NCBI GenBank assembly: GCA_009780445.1
Contig: WRAA01000107.1
Location: forward strand, 1-7,036
Direction: 5' to 3'
DNA from: Defluviitaleaceae bacterium
Lineage (GTDB): Bacteria > Bacillota > Clostridia > Lachnospirales > WRAA01
DNA length: 7,036 nucleotides
Shown: positions 1 to 5,657 of the stretch, in pieces
Layout: each line of letters opens with the position of its first letter
How positions within the stretch are numbered: position 1 is the first letter of the stretch
Position numbers and translations under genes: made by a program
Notes under the pieces: generated by a model
What the model saw: only the letters and a program-made list of their open reading frames with translations
What the model was told of the DNA's origin: nothing
The model's database searches: none

Positions 1-454
1 CTTTCAGCTCTTCCTCCACATGCTCTGTTTCCTTGCCCCAGAGGTCCGAAGCGTCCAGGATCTCGTACTTGCCGTCGTTGATGTTCATGTAGACGGGTTT
101 GTCGGCCTTGCCCTCAATGATCATCATGTCGTATCCGGCATACTTAAACTTCGCGCCCCAGACACCGCCCGAGTTCGAGCAGGCGATCATGTTGTTCAGC
201 GGCGACTTTGTGACGACCATGTAGCGGCAGCCCGTTGGCACCGCAACACCTGTGAGCGGACCGGTGACGATGACGACCTTGTTGCCCGGGGAAAGCGGAT
301 CCACCATCGGGTCGATCTCGTCCATCAGAACCTTGGAGCCAAGCCCGCGCCCGCCCACAAACTTCATGGCCATGCCCAGATCCAGATCCTCGAGCTTGCA
401 CGTGCGCTCCGTCAGGTTCACTCTGAGAACCTTACCATTGTACGATGTTGCCAT
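1..454 (-). CDS. aor: Aldehyde:ferredoxin oxidoreductase, N-terminal part (runs off the window)
   Basis: Tungsten-containing oxidoreductase family that oxidises aldehydes to carboxylic acids with ferredoxin as electron acceptor (or the reverse), cytoplasmic, using a bis-pterin tungsten cofactor and a 4Fe-4S cluster. The 151 residues visible match the family's N-terminal domain: GGRGLG at residues 34-39, DPLSPGN near 52-58, TGPLTG at 64-69, PTGCRY at 73-78, TKSPL at 82-86, SNSGG with WG at 93-100, AGYD at 106-109, EGKADKPVY at 114-122 and LWGK at 138-141. These include pterin-binding stretches. The catalytic and FeS-cysteine region lies beyond base 1, so the gene is cut by the window and nothing suggests it is broken. 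The start ATG has an AGGAGG site (minus strand of 461-466) seven bases upstream. It is the last visible gene of the cofactor operon, 33 bases after the Gly-Gly protein. The aldehyde substrate cannot be told from this part. Confidence 0.93.
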   Translation of the reverse strand, partial: MATSYNGKVLRVNLTERTCKLEDLDLGMAMKFVGGRGLGSKVLMDEIDPMVDPLSPGNKVVIVTGPLTGVAVPTGCRYMVVTKSPLNNMIACSNSGGVWGAKFKYAGYDMMIIEGKADKPVYMNINDGKYEILDASDLWGKETEHVEEELK

Positions 455-487
455 AGTTCATCCTCCTCTTTCTCTAAGTAAATCAAT

Positions 488-751
488 TTATCCACCCAGG
501 CTCAGAAAGCGCAGCCTGAAATTGGTGAGAAAGTTTTCAGCGGCCATACGGTCTCCGCGTACCGAAACTTCGTGGCAAGGTATACTAAACCGCCCAAAGG
601 CCGACGGATCACGCGGAACTATCTCTATCTCGATGCCGCCGAGTGCATAGGTGCCGCAAGCTTTCCGCGCCGCCCCAATCTCCCCCAGGTGCTGTTCAAT
701 GTCGTCAATGGGTGCCGCGCTGTGTATGCTCAAACTACTATATGTAAACAT
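488..751 (-). CDS. Small protein ending in Gly-Gly; candidate sulfur carrier, family not recognised
   Basis: An 87-residue acidic-to-neutral protein whose last residues are LRFLSLGG followed directly by TAA. A C-terminal Gly-Gly is the hallmark of MoaD, ThiS and other ubiquitin-like carriers, which an E1 adenylylates and then thiocarboxylates. The gene lies three bases after the stop of a ThiF/MoeB-like E1 and 33 bases before aor, so carrier and activating enzyme are neighbours. The rest is unlike ordinary MoaD: a short strand-like start (FTYSSLSIHS), a helix-like stretch about residues 14-31, strands around 36-46 (ALGGIEIEIVP) and 58-65, then a helix-like run at 67-84 just before the Gly-Gly. 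I see none of the usual MoaD signature (FIPPVxGG). There is no clear ribosome site before the ATG, so translation is probably coupled to the E1 gene; a TTG at codon 7 is a less likely start. The sulfur-carrier role is inferred from tail and context only. Confidence 0.72.
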   Translation of the reverse strand: MFTYSSLSIHSAAPIDDIEQHLGEIGAARKACGTYALGGIEIEIVPRDPSAFGRFSIPCHEVSVRGDRMAAENFLTNFRLRFLSLGG

Positions 752-754
752 TGG

Positions 755-1441
755 CTAGAACACGTTAAAATCGTAGTACATAAGATCCGCCCTGGCGACG
801 GAACCTTGCAGATTCGGCGACTTGCCCAGCAGAAGCTTCACAACCTCCGCGCACTGCATACACGCCGTGAACCCTGCCACGAACGGCAAGTTGCCCCAGC
901 TCTTGTCAACGTCCTTGTCCGTCAAATTACCGTACAGCGGAGCAAGCCCCTCGCCGCCCGGCATTATCACCGAAACCTGTGCGCTCCAGCCGCCGATGGC
1001 GCCGTGGACATAGGGTATGCCCAGCTTTCCGCAAGCTTCTGCCGCGATACGCCGGCTCTCGATATTGTCAAGAGCGTCCACAACCGCGTCATGCCCGCCC
1101 AGCAGTTCGCCGGCATTGGCCGCGTCCAGCCGCGTATGCAGCGGCCGAAGCTTCGCCTTCGAGTCCACGCTCATCAGCCGCCGTTCGGCCTCGAACACCT
1201 TGGGCTTGCCCAGATTGCCCTCTGTGGAGAACAGCTGGCGGTTGAGGTTTGTTTCGTCGAACACGTCGTTGTCGATCAGCGTAAGGTTCAGCACACCCAC
1301 GCGCAGGAGCATCTCGGCGATATACCCGCCAAGCCCGCCGCAGCCGATGACGCAGACCTTCTTCACGGCCAATATCTCGTTATCAGCCGGTGTTACGCTC
1401 TTCCCGTTGCGGTCATACCGCTTGTCGCGCTCATTTGTCAC
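755..1441 (-). CDS. ThiF/MoeB/HesA-family E1-like adenylyltransferase
   Basis: E1-like enzyme of 228 residues that, by family, uses ATP to adenylylate the C-terminal glycine of a ubiquitin-like sulfur carrier. Visible motifs: RYDRN at 8-12 (where MoeB carries the arginine that reaches the partner subunit), ATP-binding GCGGLGG at 33-39, LIDNDVFDETNLNRQ at 55-69 (D57, D59, R68), K81, and DALDN at 122-126 with D125. These line up with MoeB's D62, R73, K86 and D130 with a constant offset of five. It is shorter than E. coli MoeB (~249) and lacks the two CxxC zinc-binding pairs; the one CxxC (C194, C197) sits in the late helix where relatives have small residues. The start is a GTG overlapping the TGA of the MOSC gene (GTGA), with a GGGGGTG-type site five bases upstream. 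The frame is open further upstream, but that part lies inside the MOSC gene and reads as Arg-rich shadow sequence. Its likely partner is the Gly-Gly protein three bases downstream. Confidence 0.9.
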   Translation of the reverse strand: MTNERDKRYDRNGKSVTPADNEILAVKKVCVIGCGGLGGYIAEMLLRVGVLNLTLIDNDVFDETNLNRQLFSTEGNLGKPKVFEAERRLMSVDSKAKLRPLHTRLDAANAGELLGGHDAVVDALDNIESRRIAAEACGKLGIPYVHGAIGGWSAQVSVIMPGGEGLAPLYGNLTDKDVDKSWGNLPFVAGFTACMQCAEVVKLLLGKSPNLQGSVARADLMYYDFNVF

Positions 1442-1908
1442 AACATCACCCCCGGCACAGTTATTTTGTCGCCGCGGCGTATCTCGCCGCCGTCCTTCAC
1501 CACTGCGAAGATGCCTTCCAGCGGCATGATGCACGTGCCGACCTTTACCTTGATGGCGCAACCGTGGTGGCACTCCTTGCCGATCTTCGAGACCTCCAGC
1601 AATGTGCCGCCGATGGTGAAGCGCGTGCCTATCGGCATTTCGTGCAGAGCCAGGCCCCGCGTGGTAATGTTCTCGGCAAAGTCGCCGAAGTTCAGCGGGC
1701 TGTCGGTCTTTTCACGCATTTTGTCCACGCTTTCGTTGGCCAGCAGACTCACTTGCTTGATGCCCGGCTCCGCGTGCGCATCCCCAACAATGCCCAGATC
1801 CGCCGCCAGCACAGCCGTTTCCACGGGAGTTTTGACGACACCCTTCTCCGTGCTGACATTTATCGAAAGTACTTCCCCCACAAGTTCGGCCAACTCAATC
1901 TCTCCCAT
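1438..1908 (-). CDS. MOSC-domain protein (metal-sulfur cofactor handling)
   Basis: A stand-alone MOSC domain of up to 156 residues. MOSC domains, named from the molybdenum cofactor sulfurase C-terminus, are thought to bind or pass sulfur onto molybdenum-type cofactors through a conserved cysteine. Features seen: GDAHA at 42-46, QVSLL at 52-56, FAENITTRG at 77-85, IG at 99-100, GKECHHGCAI at 110-119 with C113 and C117, a further C126 in GTCIMP, then GIFAVV and GGEIRRGDKI near the C-terminus. This is the short clostridial form often found beside mogA/moaB. It follows mogA by 24 bases and its TGA overlaps the GTG of the E1 gene. The start is uncertain: the ATG at 1908 has no good ribosome site, whereas a TTG five codons later (1893) has GGGAGAG about six bases upstream, giving 151 residues. 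The exact substrate is unknown; association with the sulfur branch of this operon is inferred. Confidence 0.9.
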   Translation of the reverse strand: MGEIELAELVGEVLSINVSTEKGVVKTPVETAVLAADLGIVGDAHAEPGIKQVSLLANESVDKMREKTDSPLNFGDFAENITTRGLALHEMPIGTRFTIGGTLLEVSKIGKECHHGCAIKVKVGTCIMPLEGIFAVVKDGGEIRRGDKITVPGVML

Positions 1909-1932
1909 CTATTACGCTGTCTATCACGCTAT

Positions 1933-2418
1933 CTACCGCGCACAGTCCGACGCGCTTGCCGACAATATATCCAGCCCGTGTACGAGCGCGTCCAGCACGT
2001 ACTCCAGCGATTCCCGCACGGCCTTGGGGCTGCCCGGCAGATTCAGTATCACGCTGTAGCCGCGTATCCCGCAGACCGCGCGGGACAGCATGGCGCGGTT
2101 GGTGATACACATACTGTGCGCGCGTATCGCCTCGCACACGCCGGGGGCTTCGCGCTCTGTCACGGCCTTTGTGGCCTCCGGCGTTACGTCCCGGGGCGAA
2201 AAGCCCGTTCCCCCGGTGGTGAGAATCAGGTCCAGCCCATCGTCGGCGTAAGCGGTCAGGCGGCTCTTGATCGTCTCCAAATCGTCCGGGATTATCTCGT
2301 ATCGTGTTACCTCCAGCCCCGCCTCCCGCAGTACCTCGCGGATGACCGCGCCGCTGATATCCTCGCGCTCTCCGGCGGCGCCCTTGTCGCTGACCGTTAT
2401 TACGCCGCATCTATACAT
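1933..2418 (-). CDS. mogA: Molybdopterin adenylyltransferase, MogA/MoaB family
   Basis: A cytoplasmic enzyme of 161 residues that adenylylates molybdopterin to give MPT-AMP, which MoeA then uses for metal insertion. It is a single, full-length MogA/MoaB domain: TVSDKGAAGERED at 8-20, DDL near 45-47, TTGGTGFSPRDVTPEAT at 67-83 (the molybdopterin-binding loop), and LPGSPKAVRE at 127-136. Length and motifs match functional members. The ATG overlaps the last eight bases of moeA1 and is preceded by a GGGGAT site about nine bases upstream, so translation is probably coupled. MogA and MoaB names are used interchangeably in this family; whether it serves molybdenum or tungsten cannot be read from the sequence, but the aor gene in the same operon points to tungsten. 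Confidence 0.95.
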   Translation of the reverse strand: MYRCGVITVSDKGAAGEREDISGAVIREVLREAGLEVTRYEIIPDDLETIKSRLTAYADDGLDLILTTGGTGFSPRDVTPEATKAVTEREAPGVCEAIRAHSMCITNRAMLSRAVCGIRGYSVILNLPGSPKAVRESLEYVLDALVHGLDILSASASDCAR

Positions 2419-4297
2419 ACACTACATCCCCGATTCCCTCGAGAGTATATCCGCCCATCGCCAGCACAACCTCGCGGAACCCGGCGGACCTCAAAATGCC
2501 GATAAACTGCGCCGCCCGCGGGTCCTCCAAGAATTCCCGCTCCGCCGCAAAGTCATAGGACTCATTGGCCACCGGCACAAAGTCCAGCCCCATGGCCGAA
2601 GCCGCCGCCAGCACGCCAAGCCCGGTGTCAACATTGCCGGACTTCACGGCAACCGCCACGGCCAGATGGGTGTTAAGCTCCTTTTCGTACCCGCGTATCC
2701 GCGCGGGGTCGATGCCCAGCTTCTTCAGCTCATAGTCCATCAGCAGACGCGTACCCGCGCCGCGCTGTCTGTTTGCGAAGCGTATGCCGCCGGCGATATC
2801 CGCAAGGCCGCCTATGCCCAAGGGATTGCCGGGCGGCACCATAAGCCCCTGCACCCTGCCCACGCCCCTGATCAAGGCCATTTCACGTCCGCCAAGATGC
2901 TTTCGTATGTAGGAAACATTGTATTCGCCCGTCTCTTCGTCCAGCAGGTGTACAGGCGCGATATGGCACTCGCCGCGCTTCATGGCCGTTATGCCGCCCA
3001 TGCTGCCGGTGTGCGCCGAAGATATGTTCATACGCTCCGCCACGATGTCCAGAAGCTGGTCGTGGCTGCCGATCACCGTCATTGTGCTGTCTATCTTGCC
3101 GCGCGGAACCATCAGCTCCACGCAAACTTCCTGCCCCGCCTCGAAACCTTCCGCCAGCCTGGGTATCACCACCTTGCCGTCCGCCCGCACAAGGCTCATC
3201 ACGGCGGACGCTCCGCGCTCCAGCGGTGTCGCCACATACCTGCCGCGGACATTACCCACGGCAACGCGCACGATCTCCTCGTTCTTGGCGGAGGACACAA
3301 GCCGCCGCGACAGCACGGCCGAAACCACGGCGGGCGCGGGCACACAACCGCCCAGCATCCGCGCGACAATCGGCAGTACGAACTTCTCGAACATAAGGTA
3401 TGCCGACACGGGATAGCCCGGTATGCCGACAACAGGCTTGCCGCCCACAAACGCAAGGATCGTGGGTTTGCCCGGCTTGACGGCCATGCCGTGGGTGTGT
3501 ACCGCGCCCAGCTCTTCCAGCGCAGCCAAGGTATGATCCTCCGTGCCGGCGGATGTTCCCGCGTTTATCACCACGATGTCGTTCTCGGCCGCGGCGGCCT
3601 TCACGGCGTTTAACAGCTCCGCAAAGTCGTCGCGCACTATGGGATAGCGCACAGCCTCGCCGCCGTGTTCCTGCGTAAGCGCGGCAAACACATATGAGTT
3701 CGACTCCATCAGCCGCCCCGGCGCAAGCAACGCGGCGGACTGCACAAGCTCCGCGCCCGTGGGTATAATGCCGACCCGCGGCCGGCGAAACACCTCCACA
3801 GCGTCGTACCCGCCGGCGGCAAGCGCGCCGAGATCCGCCGGGCGAATCTTGCGCCCTGACGGCAAGATCATCTCCCCCGCCACCACGCTCTCGCCCACAA
3901 ACCTGACGTGCTGCCACGGATACACGGGCTGTATAATCTGCACGGTGCCGCCGCCCGCCCCGATAACATCCTCTATCATCACAACCGTGTCAAACCTGTC
4001 GGGGATCTGCCCGCCGGTGTTGACATAGACAAAATCTTGGTTCAGCACAAGGGTGACGGGCGCGGTTTCCGACGCGGAAAACGTTGCCTGTGCCGATGTG
4101 GCTATCCCGTCCATAGCCGCGGCGTTGTACAGGGGATCACACACCTTTGCGAAATGCGGCGCGTAGGTGCTGCGCCCCAGAGCCTCGCCGATGCCGACCA
4201 ACTCTGCCTCTCCCCGCACATCCAGCTCACGCAGGAAGCTCTCCATGGCCTCCGCGGGGTCGTTATTCTCGATATATATGTTCTGCCTGTTCGTCAC
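2411..4297 (-). CDS. moeA: MoeA fused to a C-terminal periplasmic-binding-like domain (molybdopterin molybdenum/tungsten transferase)
   Basis: A two-part protein of 628 residues. Residues ~8-400 are MoeA, which inserts the oxyanion into adenylylated molybdopterin: AAMDG at 60-64, TGGQIP at 94-99, PTGAEL at 179-184, NAGTSAGTEDHT at 245-256 (D254), HGMAVKPGKPT at 269-279 and GIPGYPVSAY at 291-300. Residues ~402-628 resemble the cytoplasmic solute-binding-like domain found attached to molybdopterin proteins (GSMGGITAMKRGECHIAP at 431-448, VPPGNP at 487-492, NRQRGAGTR at 509-517, GNVDTGLGV at 554-562); it may bind molybdate or tungstate, but this is inferred. No signal peptide. I chose the GTG at 4297 because the TTG at 4348 lies inside the -10 box of the promoter and cannot be on the transcript, and because NIYIENNDPAEAMESFL matches where relatives begin. 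Its ribosome site is weak. It is the first gene of the operon and overlaps mogA by eight bases. Confidence 0.92.
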   Translation of the reverse strand: MTNRQNIYIENNDPAEAMESFLRELDVRGEAELVGIGEALGRSTYAPHFAKVCDPLYNAAAMDGIATSAQATFSASETAPVTLVLNQDFVYVNTGGQIPDRFDTVVMIEDVIGAGGGTVQIIQPVYPWQHVRFVGESVVAGEMILPSGRKIRPADLGALAAGGYDAVEVFRRPRVGIIPTGAELVQSAALLAPGRLMESNSYVFAALTQEHGGEAVRYPIVRDDFAELLNAVKAAAAENDIVVINAGTSAGTEDHTLAALEELGAVHTHGMAVKPGKPTILAFVGGKPVVGIPGYPVSAYLMFEKFVLPIVARMLGGCVPAPAVVSAVLSRRLVSSAKNEEIVRVAVGNVRGRYVATPLERGASAVMSLVRADGKVVIPRLAEGFEAGQEVCVELMVPRGKIDSTMTVIGSHDQLLDIVAERMNISSAHTGSMGGITAMKRGECHIAPVHLLDEETGEYNVSYIRKHLGGREMALIRGVGRVQGLMVPPGNPLGIGGLADIAGGIRFANRQRGAGTRLLMDYELKKLGIDPARIRGYEKELNTHLAVAVAVKSGNVDTGLGVLAAASAMGLDFVPVANESYDFAAEREFLEDPRAAQFIGILRSAGFREVVLAMGGYTLEGIGDVVYV

Positions 4298-4317
4298 AAT
4301 CGCACCACGTCCACATT
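4286..4317. repeat. Imperfect 32-bp direct repeat, left copy (vestigial moeA tail and moeA1 start)
   Basis: Matches 5626-5657 at 27 of 32 positions, including a perfect 15-base core (4301-4315 and 5641-5655, cgcaccacgtccaca). Read on the minus strand this copy spells VDVVRL and a TGA stop, the same last six residues as moeA2, with the GTG start of moeA1 overlapping that TGA. No longer moeA-like sequence precedes it here. It marks the left border of the opposite-strand island. Confidence 0.75.
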
Positions 4318-4347
4318 CCAAGGCAATATATACAAAATTCCACTTCA

Positions 4348-4376
4348 ATTATAGTATCAAAGCGCACACCTGTCAA
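4348..4376 (-). promoter_or_regulatory. Consensus housekeeping promoter for the moeA1-mogA-MOSC-E1-aor operon
   Basis: On the minus strand a perfect TTGACA (4376-4371) is followed after exactly 17 bases by a perfect TATAAT (4353-4348). Transcription should begin near 4341, giving a leader of about 44 bases before the moeA1 GTG. The spacer carries GTGCGC, as does the promoter at the right edge of the window. A match this strong suggests either constant expression or repression by a factor binding over it. Confidence 0.85.
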
Positions 4377-4441
4377 CACTAAATTAATCACTGTACCATA
4401 TATGCGGACTTCGGTGTACATTTTATATGAATCTTTCCCTA

Positions 4442-4469
4442 TTGACTTCAATAAAAACTATGTTACGAT
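4442..4469 (+). promoter_or_regulatory. Probable promoter for the plus-strand membrane protein genes
   Basis: TTGACT (4442-4447), a 16-base spacer ending in TGT, and TACGAT (4464-4469) make a plausible extended -10 promoter (TGnTACGAT). It lies about 40 bases before the start of the first plus-strand gene and diverges from the operon promoter at 4376-4348; the two -35 boxes are about 65 bases apart. The AT-rich surroundings raise the chance of an accidental match. Confidence 0.5.
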
Positions 4470-4507
4470 ATCATACAGAAGCTTTAACACAACCGTGAGG
4501 TGGAATT

Positions 4508-4951
4508 ATGGCAAGATTAATAGTCGCTACGTGCAAAATATTATTATATCTTATTGTAGCAACTTTTTGTGTAACAATTCTGCATGTTTTTTTGGAGGAA
4601 TTAAGATTTTACTCTAATATTAGTTTTGCCCGGTATCCTGCGCTGATAAGGGAATATGTCTTAACCTTGGTTATCGCGGCTATTTTTTCAGCCGGATATG
4701 TTAAAGGACTATTGCGCCATAAACTCAAAATAAACACACACAAACTGGCTGTGGCTATAATTTTGATATTCATGTTAAACATAGATCCCCTTATGCACCT
4801 TTTTGGCAATGCCGGCATTCTGCGAAATATATATTACACCTTGCCGCTAATATTCATTCATCCATATTCGAGATTGATTCTTTACTCATTGTGCTGGTAC
4901 AACTTAATATTTTCGTTTCAGAGAGAACAGCCTCACTATACAGATTCTTAA
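4508..4951 (+). CDS. Small integral membrane protein, family not recognised
   Basis: A 147-residue hydrophobic protein with about four membrane segments: residues ~11-29, 50-66, 79-96 and 107-135 (the last broken by a His-Pro at 118-119). The ends and loops are short, with basic patches at 67-79 (KGLLRHKLKINTHK). I see no catalytic or transport motif and no signal for a known family. The ATG has a GAGGTG site five bases upstream, and a plausible promoter precedes it. The gene is about 35% GC, against roughly 58-65% in the cofactor genes, and it runs on the opposite strand, so recent acquisition is likely. The next gene starts 34 bases after its stop and may be co-transcribed. It has no visible link to cofactor synthesis. 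Confidence 0.75.
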   Translation: MARLIVATCKILLYLIVATFCVTILHVFLEELRFYSNISFARYPALIREYVLTLVIAAIFSAGYVKGLLRHKLKINTHKLAVAIILIFMLNIDPLMHLFGNAGILRNIYYTLPLIFIHPYSRLILYSLCWYNLIFSFQREQPHYTDS

Positions 4952-4985
4952 AACCTGTGCTGAACATCTTCGGGGAGGGTCAGCC

Positions 4986-5624
4986 ATGCCGAATAGACGA
5001 AAAGCCGCACCGACCATAATCCTGTTCTTCGTTTTCGCGGCCGTTTGCGCCGTGGGTGCCGTAAAGTTCTTCAATACTGAGCCAAGGTTTCCTGCATGGG
5101 AAGATGTTGTTGCGGACAAACTCGGTGAAGCCGGCTTGGAGTGGACAGCTTCACAGATTGACAGTGACAGCGGACTTTCGGAAGTCCGGGGGGAATGGCG
5201 CAGAAACATATCCAGGCTCTACAGCGGATATTCCGCGGCGGGGTATTTGTCGGACACCGTATGGCACGGCGGAAGAAGTGTGAGCATCACGTTCCTAGGC
5301 TACTTCGGAGATTCTCCCTACATGGACGTCTATAACCCGGGAACGCAGGACATGGAAGCGGTTATCGTGTTTACTACGCTTCTGTTTGCCGGCTTTGACG
5401 ATAAGTATGAGGTTGCGAGATATTTTCGCGGCGAGGCGGATTCCTTAGCGTGGCAGCCGACAGGGCGGTCTGCGGTTATTCCGCACGGACGTTTTGTGGA
5501 GGCCGCGTTATGGGAGCGGGAAATAAACGGCGCGTTTATTCGTATAGTAGTCGGCAGACCTTCCGGCGGCGATGATAAGTATATGGGGTCGATAATTATC
5601 TCTGATGTCGCGGAGGCGTCATAA
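4986..5624 (+). CDS. Predicted exported protein with one N-terminal membrane anchor, unknown function
   Basis: A 212-residue protein: short basic start (MPNRRK), one hydrophobic segment at ~10-28 that could be an uncleaved signal anchor, then a soluble domain of about 180 residues. C21 lies in the hydrophobic run, but the preceding residues (AAV) do not make a good lipoprotein box. The soluble part has aromatic- and glycine-rich strand-like stretches (SVSITFLGYFG at 98-108, IVFTTLLFAGF at 127-137, AFIRIVVGRPSGG at 183-195) and an acidic region at 58-70. I do not recognise a family. The start is well supported by a GGGGAGGG site about six bases before the ATG. It is about 53% GC, between the AT-rich gene before it and the cofactor genes. 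It ends nine bases from the convergent moeA2 stop, with no terminator-like hairpin between them. Confidence 0.78.
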   Translation: MPNRRKAAPTIILFFVFAAVCAVGAVKFFNTEPRFPAWEDVVADKLGEAGLEWTASQIDSDSGLSEVRGEWRRNISRLYSGYSAAGYLSDTVWHGGRSVSITFLGYFGDSPYMDVYNPGTQDMEAVIVFTTLLFAGFDDKYEVARYFRGEADSLAWQPTGRSAVIPHGRFVEAALWEREINGAFIRIVVGRPSGGDDKYMGSIIISDVAEAS

Positions 5625-5625
5625 T

Positions 5626-5657
5626 CCTGTCCATCACAGCCGCACCACGTCCACAAT
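5626..5657. repeat. Imperfect 32-bp direct repeat, right copy (authentic moeA2 3' end)
   Basis: Partner of 4286-4317, offset by 1340 bases, 27 of 32 identical. It covers the last codons and TGA of moeA2 on the minus strand. The bases after that stop (GTGATGGACAGG, with GTG overlapping the stop) still resemble the moeA1 start region (GTGACGAACAGG), as if a second moeA once began here. It begins one base after the stop codon of the plus-strand 212-residue gene. Confidence 0.75.

Noticed and set aside
1442..1573. Longer N-terminus for the E1 protein
   Set aside because: The extra 44 codons lie inside the MOSC gene and translate to an Arg/His-rich string; the GTG overlapping the MOSC stop has a good ribosome site.
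572..2059. Long plus-strand open frame (495 codons) opposite the E1, MOSC and mogA genes
   Set aside because: It lies antisense to three genes with clear family motifs. Its translation is rich in Arg, His, Ala and Pro with no domain, as expected opposite GC-rich coding DNA.
2267..3613. Plus-strand open frame of 448 codons opposite moeA1, and another overlapping one at 1390-2505
   Set aside because: Both are antisense shadows of conserved moeA/mogA frames, with Arg/His-rich content, no ribosome site and no recognisable motif.
4298..4348. Longer moeA1 start at the TTG at 4348
   Set aside because: The TTG overlaps the TATAAT box at 4353-4348, so it would lie upstream of the transcript start; relatives begin near the GTG at 4297.
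4392..4420. Possible operator palindrome (tgtacc ... ggtgtaca) between the divergent promoters
   Set aside because: The arms match only over about six bases with an offset, in AT-rich DNA; not distinguishable from chance.
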